A DNA stretch of 64,000 bases, taken from Aestuariibacter sp. A3R04. Its GTDB lineage: Bacteria > Pseudomonadota > Gammaproteobacteria > Enterobacterales > Alteromonadaceae. The position numbers and the translations under genes are program-made. The DNA lies in NCBI RefSeq assembly GCF_018860805.1, contig NZ_JAHKQR010000003.1, forward strand, positions 310,001 to 374,000, read 5' to 3'. Of this stretch, positions 17,039-25,850 are shown one piece after another (within the stretch, counting starts at the first letter, position 1; every line of letters begins with the position of its first letter). The notes beneath the pieces were generated by a model. The model was not told the DNA's origin. It saw nothing but the letters and a program-made list of their open reading frames with translations, and made no database searches.

Positions 17039-19741
17039 TTACTCGATCTTTCTGACTGTTTGTATAGCGTGCATGTTTACTTCCGTGCTCAAAAAGCGTC
17101 TTAACATGGCGGCAAGGGCGCCCCGTTTTAAGGGTTTGGTGAGGTAATCTGTCATCCCTAAATCTAGCGCCTGAAGTCGGTCTTCTTTCATGGCATTAGC
17201 CGACAAGCCAATGATTGGGAGATCAGAAAAGCCTTTGTTTCTGATTTGCTTGGTAGCCTCGTAACCGTCCATAACCGGCATTTGAACGTCCATGAGTACT
17301 AAATCATATACTGGCGCATTCGTAAGCTTCGTAACGGCTTGAAGGCCGTCTTCGGCAATATCAAAGGTCAATCCTAGTGAAGACAACATCTCACCAGTAA
17401 CCACTTGATTAATATTATTGTCTTCCACTAGCAAAATGTGCCCGTCAAGCATCGTCGAACTCTCGGCAACTTCTGGTATGGCATCACTGTCTACTGTACC
17501 CGTCAGACGATGAACGAATCGCTTGAATTGTGACGGTGTAAACGGGTGCAATAAAACCGGTCCATGCCACTGATTGAACACTTTTTCCTGTAGCTGTCCG
17601 GTTTGCGTCTCCATGACTATCCCCACGACACAGCCTTGACGCTCGTATACAGTTAACGTGGGCAATAATGCCTTAAAGATACTGTAGGTGGGAATTTCTA
17701 CCAGGATAGCCGGTGGTACTCCAACGTCTTTCTTCAGCGCTTCCAGGGGTTGGCATACTGCTTTTGAGTTAAGTAAGGCCATGTATTGCGGAGGTAACAA
17801 CGCTTTGTCAGAAAAATAGGCTGAACCCTGAGGAAGTGAAGGGGTCGACGCCAGTATACCTTTCTGACCAAGGGTAACGCCCATGGGAAGGGTAACTACG
17901 AAGGTGGTACCGTCGTCGGGTTTTGAGCTCACTCTGAGTTTGCCTGACATTAATTCAGTTAATTGCTTAACAATGGTTAAACCCAGGCCCGAACCGCCGA
18001 ATTTGCGGTTTGTTGAGCCATCCGCCTGGGTGAAGGGTTGGAAGATGCGATCGATTTGTCCTTGAGTCATACCTATGCCGGTATCCAGTACTTCTATTCG
18101 AAGTACCACATTATCACCTTTTTGATTTAGCAGGCTCTTGATATCAATGGTGATTTCTCCCTGTTGGGTAAATTTTACGGCGTTGGTACATAAGTTCATA
18201 AGAATTTGTGACAATCTGAGGGGATCACCAATCAACCTGGGCGGTAGTGATGGATCAACCACCAGTCTCACGCTGAGGTTCTTTTCCTGAGCGCGCAAGC
18301 TGGTTACTGCCAGCAGGTTGTCCAGAATGGAGTGAACGGAGAAGCTGACTTTTTCCAGCTCAAGCTTCCCGGCCTCTATTTTGGAAAAGTCGAGAATGTC
18401 GTTAATAACATTCAACAGAATTTGGCTGGAATAGGACGCTTTGTCGAGATAGTCCTTGAGCATCGCAGACATGGGTTGCTGGTGAGCGAGTTCCATTAAG
18501 CCAATAATGCCATTTAATGGCGTGCGTATTTCGTGACTCATGTTTGCCAGGAACATGCTTTTTGACGCTGTGGCGCGTTCGGCTTTTAGTTTGGATTCTG
18601 CCAGTTCACTATTGAGTTTTTCCTGCTGCCTGTTTAGGGTTTGTGCCTCTTCCAGGAGTTTCTTGGTTTGCGCATTTTTTTCTTTAAAGACAGAGGCCGC
18701 TCTGGCGAGTTTGCCAATTTCGTCTTTCCGCCTTAGCTCTGGTAGTACCTCAACATCATCGCCATCCGCGAGACGATTAAACACGTCAGTAATTGAACGG
18801 ATGGGACCGAGAATACGCTTTACTGTGAAAATCGCGAATGCCATGGCCAGTACAATGGCAATAACGGAATAAATTTCGCCATTGAGTCTGGCTTCTTGCG
18901 CTGCTTTCTGCGTTTTGCGATTAACGGCATTGGTTTGTGAATTAACTAAATCTGCCAGTTCACGGCTCAAGAATAAAAACTCGTTGGCTGAACCAGCCAT
19001 CACAACATTAACCAAAAATAAATTGTTTTGCGTGATCTGAGCGAGTTGAAGAAAGCGACTATTCAGGGCGTCAACTTGTTGACTCATGCTTTGCAATGTT
19101 GCGTTAGTTTCGTGTTGTAACATACTTTGGACTTCATAAACGGCGTCCTGGAACTGATTTGCTGCTTCCTGACTAGGGGAGTTCAGGTAACGCAACGCCA
19201 TGTTTTCCATCTTTGCTGTTTGTAGTCTCAGCTTGGTAATCGCCTGTTCGGGCAAAAGTGTTTCTTCAGCCGCTTGAGCGAGCAAATCATTCAGCTCATC
19301 CAATACAAAGAAACCTTGAACATTAATCAACTGGTTTCGCTCGTGGCGAGCGTCGACAACCTGGCGAAAATTCTCTTTGTACGCAACAAGGTGGCTGCGC
19401 ATGCGTACCAAGGTGTCGTCATCACTGTAATTATAAGCAGAGGAGAGTGTGGAGTTTTCCAGTGAATCAATTTTGTCCGTGATGGATATCATCAGTCGCT
19501 CAAACCGCGTCACAGCAGACTGACTTGCCGTTTCTTTAAAAATAAGCACATTTCTTTGTAGATCGAGAATATCTCGCTCCAACTCGCCTACCAGACCAAC
19601 ATCAATTACGGCCTGACGGGTGTTGTTCATGCCCTCTGTCAGTACCTGTTCATTTGCTCTGCCTAAAAAACCCTGAACGAGTATAAGCGCAACCATTACA
19701 ATGAGGACGAGTATGAGTTGGAGGCGTATAGAATGGAACAT
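17039..19741 (-). CDS. Hybrid sensor histidine kinase with a degenerate and a true receiver domain
   Basis: Membrane sensor of about 900 residues. One transmembrane helix near the N-terminus, a long helical periplasmic region (about 30-285), a second helix near 290-312, HAMP to about 365, a coiled coil, HisKA (SHEIRTPLNG, His near 402), HATPase (N box near 515, DTGIGM near 557, GSGLGL near 586), a region of about 120 residues that looks like a receiver without its Asp, and a C-terminal receiver (VEDNNINQ, Asp in LMDVQMP near 814). No HPt domain follows. The ATG at 19741 has GAGGTG 7 nt upstream and starts 12 nt after the stop of the binding-protein gene. The layout recalls TorS-type kinases that read a periplasmic binding protein; the signal is not known. 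Confidence 0.88.
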   Translation of the reverse strand: MFHSIRLQLILVLIVMVALILVQGFLGRANEQVLTEGMNNTRQAVIDVGLVGELERDILDLQRNVLIFKETASQSAVTRFERLMISITDKIDSLENSTLSSAYNYSDDDTLVRMRSHLVAYKENFRQVVDARHERNQLINVQGFFVLDELNDLLAQAAEETLLPEQAITKLRLQTAKMENMALRYLNSPSQEAANQFQDAVYEVQSMLQHETNATLQSMSQQVDALNSRFLQLAQITQNNLFLVNVVMAGSANEFLFLSRELADLVNSQTNAVNRKTQKAAQEARLNGEIYSVIAIVLAMAFAIFTVKRILGPIRSITDVFNRLADGDDVEVLPELRRKDEIGKLARAASVFKEKNAQTKKLLEEAQTLNRQQEKLNSELAESKLKAERATASKSMFLANMSHEIRTPLNGIIGLMELAHQQPMSAMLKDYLDKASYSSQILLNVINDILDFSKIEAGKLELEKVSFSVHSILDNLLAVTSLRAQEKNLSVRLVVDPSLPPRLIGDPLRLSQILMNLCTNAVKFTQQGEITIDIKSLLNQKGDNVVLRIEVLDTGIGMTQGQIDRIFQPFTQADGSTNRKFGGSGLGLTIVKQLTELMSGKLRVSSKPDDGTTFVVTLPMGVTLGQKGILASTPSLPQGSAYFSDKALLPPQYMALLNSKAVCQPLEALKKDVGVPPAILVEIPTYSIFKALLPTLTVYERQGCVVGIVMETQTGQLQEKVFNQWHGPVLLHPFTPSQFKRFVHRLTGTVDSDAIPEVAESSTMLDGHILLVEDNNINQVVTGEMLSSLGLTFDIAEDGLQAVTKLTNAPVYDLVLMDVQMPVMDGYEATKQIRNKGFSDLPIIGLSANAMKEDRLQALDLGMTDYLTKPLKRGALAAMLRRFLSTEVNMHAIQTVRKIE

Positions 19742-19752
19742 AGGAAGACACC

Positions 19753-21036
19753 TCAAGAAGTAATAAATTCATACCATTTTTGCAGACTGTATTCATAAGT
19801 CGGCATAACGGTATTCCAGACAGCGACATTGTTGAAGCGACTTTCGTAACTCCCGCCTGAACGCTGTTGCCCGATTGAAACAGACACCTTACCATCGGGG
19901 CCTTTTAATGCTTCCTGTGTTGGTAAACCTTCATACCAGTACTGCCATTCAGCATTGCTGAGGTAAGGTTTTGAACGAAGGGGATTGGAAATATAGTAGC
20001 CTTGTCTGGCAATAAAAGCACCGGGCCATCCGGACAGCCACCAATTCATATATTCATAGGCTGCATCCTTAGCTCTGCCCTGTGTTGCTGATGATAAACA
20101 CATTACCCCGTGCCAGCCCCGATAGCCTTCTTTGGGGGCGGCAAAGCGAACGGGGATATTGTCGCCGTTTAACTGACTTACAGCCGGCGAAAACATGCTT
20201 TCAATTTCTACCCGGTTGGAAAGCATAAATTGAACGGATTCCGGGACGGATGTCCAAAAACCACTAAAATGCTGAAGTTGCTTCAGTTCTATTAGCAGTG
20301 AGAATAATTCGTCGAGTTCCCGGCGTGTGATAGCGCCAATGTCGTTGAATGTCATAAAACCCTTGGCTTGGGCAGCAAGAGCTAGATCAAATAAGCCAAT
20401 AGTTGGGTCATTGACAATGGCTACTTTACCGCTGAAGCGCGAGTCGAGTAACCAGCCCCAGCTTTCACTTTGAGATTTCAAATCCTGGGGCAATGCGCTG
20501 GTGTCATAACCAAAAGAATCGACGTTGTGAACATAAGGCAGAAAACTAATTTGCCCGGTAAAAGCTGAACCGAGTTTACCGTTTTTTCCCACGTTGATAA
20601 TTTTATGGGGGGCATCACCAGCGCCAATTTTAGCCGACGGGGTGATTTTTCCTGTTTTAGTTAAACTGTTAATTTCATCCCAATAGGAGATACGTGATGT
20701 GTCGATGGGCTGAATTGCATCTGAGCGCCATAGCACATTAATGCTGTTGGACCATTGCTCGTAAAGGTCGAAGCCCGCGGGATTGATCGCGGCTTTTTGC
20801 AGTACCGCAGCGCTCCCGCCCGGAGAGTAGGCCAGTTGGATACCGAGGTCTTCCATAGCTTGTTTTCTAAGGGGCTCCTGCAGAGTGACATGTGTTCCCA
20901 GTACGCGTACGAGAGGTTTTTCCTTGCCGATAGCAAAAGGCACCATACCAGCCGTAAGCCAACTGGCAAGCGTCCCTTTCAATAGTGTTCGACGGGTTTG
21001 AGAATTTTTCTTTTTAGTCATCAGCATGTGGTACAC
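19753..21036 (-). CDS. PotD-like periplasmic solute-binding protein with Tat signal
   Basis: Type 2 periplasmic binding protein related to the spermidine/putrescine (PotD) family, about 427 residues. The N-terminus has TRRTLLKG followed by a hydrophobic stretch, a twin-arginine export signal ending near the alanine-glycine region at about 40. No permease or ATPase gene is nearby; instead the gene is followed, 11 nt later, by a hybrid histidine kinase. This suggests a sensory role as in TorT-TorS or LuxP-LuxQ rather than transport (inference). Start is a GTG with AGGGA 4 nt upstream; ATG codons 3 and 5 codons downstream are alternatives. Confidence 0.8.
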   Translation of the reverse strand: MYHMLMTKKKNSQTRRTLLKGTLASWLTAGMVPFAIGKEKPLVRVLGTHVTLQEPLRKQAMEDLGIQLAYSPGGSAAVLQKAAINPAGFDLYEQWSNSINVLWRSDAIQPIDTSRISYWDEINSLTKTGKITPSAKIGAGDAPHKIINVGKNGKLGSAFTGQISFLPYVHNVDSFGYDTSALPQDLKSQSESWGWLLDSRFSGKVAIVNDPTIGLFDLALAAQAKGFMTFNDIGAITRRELDELFSLLIELKQLQHFSGFWTSVPESVQFMLSNRVEIESMFSPAVSQLNGDNIPVRFAAPKEGYRGWHGVMCLSSATQGRAKDAAYEYMNWWLSGWPGAFIARQGYYISNPLRSKPYLSNAEWQYWYEGLPTQEALKGPDGKVSVSIGQQRSGGSYESRFNNVAVWNTVMPTYEYSLQKWYEFITS

Positions 21037-21133
21037 AAAATCCCTAAACTACATTGTGGCACCTAAATCCTTATCTTGCCAAAGATAAAGTGTTTATTTC
21101 TCATTAACTTAAAACCCTGATTACAAGGTCTGG

Positions 21134-21160
21134 TTGACAGTGTATAAAGGAGTGTATTAG
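21134..21160 (+). promoter_or_regulatory. Putative sigma-70 promoter of the SPFH/RHH operon
   Basis: A perfect -35 TTGACA at 21134-21139; TATTAG at 21155-21160 is a possible -10 with a short 15-bp spacer and a TG upstream. The operator repeats begin 3 bp further on, so a bound repressor would cover the start site. Confidence 0.45.
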
Positions 21161-21162
21161 AG

Positions 21163-21181
21163 TGATATCAAATTGATATCA
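21163..21181 (+). promoter_or_regulatory. Tandem palindromic operator upstream of the SPFH/RHH operon
   Basis: TGATATCA, AAT, TGATATCA. Each 8-mer is its own reverse complement and the two centres are 11 bp apart, one helical turn, the geometry used by Arc-type ribbon-helix-helix dimers bound side by side. An RHH gene is the second gene of the same operon, so autoregulation is likely (inference). Confidence 0.6.
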
Positions 21182-21193
21182 TTTGAGATCGAA

Positions 21194-22048
21194 ATGAACG
21201 AGAAAAAAGGTTTTTCTATTAACGGGTTTGTGATGGTGTTTGTGCTGCTCTTGGCACAAATTGGTACTGTAGTTTATTTCGACAGCGTGGCTCATAAAGC
21301 GCCGTGGCATTTATTACCAGCTGTACTTGTTGGTGTTTGTTGGGCAGGGTTCTTCATGGTTCAACCCAATCAGGGTAAAGTACTGACTTTTTTTGGTAGT
21401 TATGTGGGGACGGTGAAGGCAAATGGTCTGCGCTGGACCGTACCGCTATTCATGAGAAAAACACTCTCACTTCGCATACGCAATTTTGAAAGTGCACAGA
21501 TGAAGGTGAATGACAATCAGGGAAATCCCGTTGAAATTGCCGCGATAATTGTGTGGTCTGTCACGGATACCGCAGAAGCTGTATTCGAAGTGGATAATTT
21601 CGAAAGTTACGTGCTCATTCAAAGTGAATCAGCCATACGTAATATGGCCAGTAGTTTTCCCTACGACCCAAGGGATGATGAGGGCGCAGAAGTGGCTCTG
21701 CGAAGTCATCCTCAACAGATCGCCGATCATCTGCAATCGGAAATACAGGCAAGACTAGATAAAGCAGGTATTACGGTGCACGAGGCTCGGCTTAGTCATC
21801 TAGCCTATGCCCCTGAAATTGCCAGTGCCATGTTACAACGGCAGCAGGCAGCGGCCATTATTGCTGCCCGGCGTAAAATTGTCGACGGCGCAGTAGGCAT
21901 GGTAGAAATGGCACTTGCGGGTTTGAATGAAAAAGACATTGTTGAGTTGGATGATGAGCGCAAAGCAAATATGGTCAGTAATCTGCTTGTAGTCTTGTGT
22001 GGTGACAAAGCCGCGCAACCTGTTGTAAACAGTGGCAGCCTTTATTAA
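21194..22048 (+). CDS. SPFH (band 7 / prohibitin) domain membrane protein
   Basis: A 284-residue SPFH protein. Two hydrophobic segments near the N-terminus (about 10-28 and 38-55), then the SPFH domain ([59 protein letters not shown]) and a helical C-terminus ([19 protein letters not shown]). Such proteins form membrane-associated oligomers; no specific function can be given. Of the two starts, ATG at 21194 is preferred; the TTG at 21173 would overlap the operator. Followed 20 nt later by a ribbon-helix-helix protein gene, a pairing I believe recurs in proteobacteria. Confidence 0.85.
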   Translation: MNEKKGFSINGFVMVFVLLLAQIGTVVYFDSVAHKAPWHLLPAVLVGVCWAGFFMVQPNQGKVLTFFGSYVGTVKANGLRWTVPLFMRKTLSLRIRNFESAQMKVNDNQGNPVEIAAIIVWSVTDTAEAVFEVDNFESYVLIQSESAIRNMASSFPYDPRDDEGAEVALRSHPQQIADHLQSEIQARLDKAGITVHEARLSHLAYAPEIASAMLQRQQAAAIIAARRKIVDGAVGMVEMALAGLNEKDIVELDDERKANMVSNLLVVLCGDKAAQPVVNSGSLY

Positions 22049-22068
22049 ATCAACATCCGGGATGGTTC

Positions 22069-22287
22069 ATGTCAGACAAGAAAAAGGCGTATCCACTGCG
22101 AATTAATGCAAATGTGCTGGCTGCGATGCAGCGCTGGGCTGATGACGAGTTACGCAGTGTGAATGCGCAAATTGAGTACGTATTGAGGGAGGCACTGGTC
22201 AGAAATAAGAGGGTAAAACTGGTAGAAAAGGTCATCACCGAAGTCGTGGTGACGCCAGAGAATGGCAAAAGCCAGGACGAAGACTGA
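22069..22287 (+). CDS. Arc-like ribbon-helix-helix DNA-binding protein
   Basis: A 72-residue basic/acidic protein whose first 50 residues fit an Arc/MetJ fold: strand [20 protein letters not shown], then helix [21 protein letters not shown], with the [10 protein letters not shown] segment matching Arc family proteins. The short C-terminal tail is acidic. Likely repressor of its own operon through the tandem sites at 21163-21181. No toxin gene is adjacent, so a toxin-antitoxin role is not supported. Confidence 0.8.
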   Translation: MSDKKKAYPLRINANVLAAMQRWADDELRSVNAQIEYVLREALVRNKRVKLVEKVITEVVVTPENGKSQDED

Positions 22288-22297
22288 CAAATAATAC

Positions 22298-22327
22298 CAC
22301 TGGCGGGCGTATTAAAACCTGCCAGTG
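22298..22327. repeat. Hairpin after the SPFH/RHH operon
   Basis: CACTGGCGGG and CCTGCCAGTG pair in 9 of 10 positions around a 10-nt loop. There is no T run, so it is a possible attenuating or stabilising stem, not a typical terminator. Confidence 0.35.
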
Positions 22328-22354
22328 TTGCCGTGATGTGCGGCCACTAAAACG

Positions 22355-23080
22355 CTAGGTTAATTTTCGGCGCTTTATCAGACCGCGCCACAGAGTAATA
22401 CCCAGCAAGCCAGTTAGAAATGGCCAGTATACACTTCCACCATGTTCCCTTACTTCCACAACAACATCGTGCCCGGTTCTGTCATAGTTTTCACTTTCAA
22501 GTGGCACATAGCTAAGGTCTGCATCGGTTGTGTGATCTGCAACAGCAAGCAGCGCCTCTGTTTGAGCATCGTATAATTCTATGAGGATGTCGTAATCATC
22601 GGGGCGGAAGCCCGAAATAAGATCTGTTTCAACAATAAATTCGTCGTGGGAACTTTCACCGTAGATGAAAAAATCAGACGAGGTGTGAACAGGGTAATAC
22701 GATTCCGCGTCACCTAAATACAGCACCGCGTACACGGGGACTTCGGCATAGATTGTATCGGCATCGAAGACCACTGCCAACCGACTGTAGTAACCGTCGT
22801 GGTCAGCGTCGTAGCGGCGCTCTACCCGGGCATCGTAAATCCAGTAATCGGTATTTACCACAACAGATTCAGCGCTTCGCTTTTTGGAAGAAAAAGCGCT
22901 AACTTGCTGATTTTCAGTGCGTCGGGCTACGCCGGTGTCTGACGGCGGTTGGTGTTGCACACCAAACTGGAACTCTGTCGCTTTCGTTTGTTTAGACTCA
23001 GGTTCTGCCCATGCAGCAGTCGTTGTTAGCAGAGTGGCTAATGCCAATGCAGATAGGGTAGCGGAGTGTAGGTTCAGCAT
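22355..23080 (-). CDS. Secreted protein with C-terminal membrane anchor (choice-of-anchor H type)
   Basis: A signal peptide (about 1-26, ending AWA) precedes an acidic soluble domain rich in Asp and Tyr (DARVERRYDADHDGYYSRL, YLGDAESYYPVHTSSDFFIYGES), and the C-terminus is a hydrophobic segment followed by basic residues (FLTGLLGITLWRGLIKRRK), preceded by Gly-Gly. This tripartite tail is the mark of GlyGly-CTERM/choice-of-anchor H proteins, processed by a rhombosortase-like system in marine gammaproteobacteria. Function unknown. Confidence 0.72.
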   Translation of the reverse strand: MLNLHSATLSALALATLLTTTAAWAEPESKQTKATEFQFGVQHQPPSDTGVARRTENQQVSAFSSKKRSAESVVVNTDYWIYDARVERRYDADHDGYYSRLAVVFDADTIYAEVPVYAVLYLGDAESYYPVHTSSDFFIYGESSHDEFIVETDLISGFRPDDYDILIELYDAQTEALLAVADHTTDADLSYVPLESENYDRTGHDVVVEVREHGGSVYWPFLTGLLGITLWRGLIKRRKLT

Positions 23081-23220
23081 ATGCAGTCCTCAAATGAATA
23101 ACTTACTGTGAGGACAGTGTCGCTTTTTCTGTATGAACGAAAACTGAAACAAACCTTAATCACAGGGTCAGACAAACCCAGTGATTAAGTGACGCAGATT
23201 GACCTGGTGAGACTCAGGTA

Positions 23221-23601
23221 TTAGTCATCAAGCGCAGATTCGCCGTTCTGAGGCATGAAGTACGTTCCCCAACCATCGTAGTGAACGTCGTGTTTGTCTG
23301 CAATTTTTAACAGGGTATCGGTGTCTTTGTCCAGGGCGGCGCGGTCGAGTTTGCGTTCAACAACCGCATCAAAACAAAAAATAGTCCCGCCGTCATCTAA
23401 CATAAGCTCTTCGGCATCTGATACTTCAAAGCCAGCTTTGAATGCATCAACAGCGGCTTTTTCTAAAATGTCAAAGTCGTCAGAGGCAAGGTGATACTCA
23501 ACTGTATAAACGGCATCCGGTTGGCTGCCATCTTCAAGCAGCGCATCTATGGTTTCCTGATTAAACTCGTACCACTCTTCTCGTTCGTCAAACTGATTCA
23601 T
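23221..23601 (-). CDS. rraB: Ribonuclease E inhibitor RraB
   Basis: Acidic 126-residue cytosolic protein that binds RNase E and modulates RNA decay. Family hallmarks: LLEDGSQPDAVYTVEYHLASDD (about residues 21-42), LEKAAVDAFKAGFEVSDAEEL and YDGWGTYF near the C-terminus. It lies 55 nt downstream of plsC on the same strand and may share its transcript. Confidence 0.92.
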   Translation of the reverse strand: MNQFDEREEWYEFNQETIDALLEDGSQPDAVYTVEYHLASDDFDILEKAAVDAFKAGFEVSDAEELMLDDGGTIFCFDAVVERKLDRAALDKDTDTLLKIADKHDVHYDGWGTYFMPQNGESALDD

Positions 23602-23656
23602 TTGGGTTACCCATAAATAAGATTGGGCGTAGTGTAATGAACTGCAGCAGTGGAAG

Positions 23657-24379
23657 CTATCTCTTTTCGACGTCTTCGGCTTCCTTGCTAATGCGGATAA
23701 AGGTCTCCTGCATTTTTTTATGGAAATGCTCCGTCCACTGTTTGATTGTTTTCGAATCGTCTAAGGCTATGGGGGCTGCCAGATCAACAAAGACAGTGCC
23801 GTTATCCCAGCGATTGAGCTTTACCTTTTGGTGCAGATCGCTTGCCGTAACCATAACTATGGGCTCATTTGCGGTTTGCGCAAGTCTGAATGCCCCTGTT
23901 TTGAACGGTAGGAGACCTCTGCCGTAACTGCGCGTCCCCTCCGGAAATACCCACACAGATGTCTTTTTCGCTTTTATTTTTTCACCCGCCTGGAGAAGGG
24001 TATCTCTGGCGCGGCCGGAGTTTTTGCGGTCGATCATGATATTGCCGGAAAGCCAGTAAATCTGCCCGAAGATAGGGATCCACTTCAGACTTTTCTTGCC
24101 GATGGTCACTACACCGGGAAGTGCTGCTTTACAAATAGTGATGAGGTCGTAACTATTTTGGTGGTTGGCGATGAAAACGTAAGGGGTATCTGCCTGAATG
24201 GCTGGGTCTTTGCGGACGACCACGTTAAGTCCTACAATACGCGACATCAAGGCGTAGGCCTGACCGCCAAAATGCACATTGTCTTTGTGGAAAGGTCGAA
24301 GGATACAAACAATAAATACTGCGAGATTGATGACAACAAACGCGATAAACAGCGCAATGACGCGTAGAATAGCTAACAC
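23657..24379 (-). CDS. plsC: 1-acyl-sn-glycerol-3-phosphate acyltransferase
   Basis: Membrane enzyme that acylates lysophosphatidate to phosphatidate in phospholipid synthesis. N-terminal membrane segment (about 3-28), catalytic H-x4-D motif in NHQNSYD (about 72-78), the GTR-type motif FPEGTRSYGRG (about 144-154) and the MVTASD strand. 240 residues is the usual size. Located upstream of rraB on the same strand. Confidence 0.9.
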   Translation of the reverse strand: MLAILRVIALFIAFVVINLAVFIVCILRPFHKDNVHFGGQAYALMSRIVGLNVVVRKDPAIQADTPYVFIANHQNSYDLITICKAALPGVVTIGKKSLKWIPIFGQIYWLSGNIMIDRKNSGRARDTLLQAGEKIKAKKTSVWVFPEGTRSYGRGLLPFKTGAFRLAQTANEPIVMVTASDLHQKVKLNRWDNGTVFVDLAAPIALDDSKTIKQWTEHFHKKMQETFIRISKEAEDVEKR

Positions 24380-24637
24380 AAATTATCCTGTTATTTCTTT
24401 TCGCGGAAGTATACGGGATCTTCGCCCTTTCAGTTATCCGATCAGTATTTTTTTATCCAGCAGACACAGAAACGTATTTTTGTCTATTAAACGAAAGACA
24501 AAGTCTTTGTCATTAGCGAAAGCGGTAGCTAGGTGATATAACTTATACTAACTGGTAGCCTCTAAGACGTGTTCTTTATCTTACGCAAGAGTTAGAGCGT
24601 GTTTTAACCACAATTACAATTTGCGGTAGCGAAAAAA

Positions 24638-25792
24638 ATGCAGACGTTTACACCCGAAGAGCTTGAAGATGATATTCTTGTCGACCTTATGGAGGAAATT
24701 AATGAACTCTATGAGTCCAGCGAGCAAACGCTAATCGAGCTTGAACTTCGTCCAAAAGACAATGAACTGCAACGGAGTTTATTTCGTTCTATTCATACAA
24801 TTAAGGGTGATTTAGGGCTGGTTAATTTTAGTCCCATGATACCTTTACTTCAGCACGTTGAAGATTTGCTGGATTACTTGCGCAAGGGGCAAATCGAATA
24901 CACCAGCACCATGAGTGATCTCGTGTTACTCACCATGGACAGGGTGAAAAGTTTCGTCGAAGGTGTAATGGATGCCGGCTTGGCGAACTATGATGATGAG
25001 CTTCACGGTAAGCTGGTACTCGCAATTTCGCGAATTACGCCTGATAACCACGGCGAGCACAACCGTTTATTGGGTGAAGCAGTGCTATTGTTAAACCCGA
25101 AATTAGACCTTGCATACGGAGAGTTGGACGCTGCCGATGCTGTCGATACCATGGCTTCCAAACCGCCTGCCACCGTGGCTAATACGGGGATTCTCAAAAC
25201 CGTTAGTGGCGACAAACGCGAAGATATGCTGTTTTTCCGGGATCTCATGCAAGCTATTGAGCATCGTTCCAACTACTGGGCGGGACGGGGCGACAGAATT
25301 GCCAAGCTGGCATTGTATATCAATCACGAAGCGGGTGGCCTTATTGACGATGACCAGCTTTCAGTGGCGTGCTATGTGCACGATTTCGGCATGGCGTTTA
25401 TGCCGTTGTCGCTATTAAATAAAACTGAGCCCTACACAGAAGCAGAATTCAACCTAATGCGTTCTCACGTGTACAAAAGCTCCCGTTTACTCGAACACCT
25501 CAATCAATGGGATCACGCGAGAAAAATTGTGATGCAACACCACGAGAGGGCCGATGGGAAAGGTTATCCACTGGGTCTTAAGGAAGATGATATTTGTGAT
25601 GGGGCAAAGTTGCTGGCCATTTTAGACACGTTTGATGCGATGACCCACTCAAGAGCTCACAACCCCGAAAACCAAATGTCTAAAAAACAGGCGGTTATTG
25701 AGCTTAATCGCCATGCAAAAGGACAGTTTAGTCCGAAATGGCTGCGGTTTTTCAATCAGGCCATGACTAAATTACTGACGAAAAACGGCTGA
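24638..25792 (+). CDS. HPt domain fused to an HD-GYP phosphodiesterase domain
   Basis: The N-terminal HPt domain (about 1-110) has the phosphoacceptor motif RSIHTIKGDLGLV (His near 53). A linker follows, then an HD-GYP domain from about 195 to the end: CYVHDFGM (HD, but Met replaces the usual Lys), RSHVYKSSRLL, HHERADGKGYPLGL and ILDTFDAMTH, which keep the metal-binding His and Asp. This predicts a cyclic-di-GMP phosphodiesterase controlled by phosphotransfer to its own HPt. No kinase is adjacent; the hybrid kinase at 17039-19741 has no HPt and could be a partner (inference). Confidence 0.78.
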   Translation: MQTFTPEELEDDILVDLMEEINELYESSEQTLIELELRPKDNELQRSLFRSIHTIKGDLGLVNFSPMIPLLQHVEDLLDYLRKGQIEYTSTMSDLVLLTMDRVKSFVEGVMDAGLANYDDELHGKLVLAISRITPDNHGEHNRLLGEAVLLLNPKLDLAYGELDAADAVDTMASKPPATVANTGILKTVSGDKREDMLFFRDLMQAIEHRSNYWAGRGDRIAKLALYINHEAGGLIDDDQLSVACYVHDFGMAFMPLSLLNKTEPYTEAEFNLMRSHVYKSSRLLEHLNQWDHARKIVMQHHERADGKGYPLGLKEDDICDGAKLLAILDTFDAMTHSRAHNPENQMSKKQAVIELNRHAKGQFSPKWLRFFNQAMTKLLTKNG

Positions 25793-25850
25793 TCCTTCCT
25801 CGCCGTCCCCCGACCTTGCTGTGACGAGGAGCGGCAGAGGGCGTTAGGCG

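Noticed and set aside
22069..22287. Toxin-antitoxin system with the RHH protein as antitoxin
   Set aside because: No toxin-sized gene adjoins it; the partner is a membrane SPFH protein and no toxin motif is visible.
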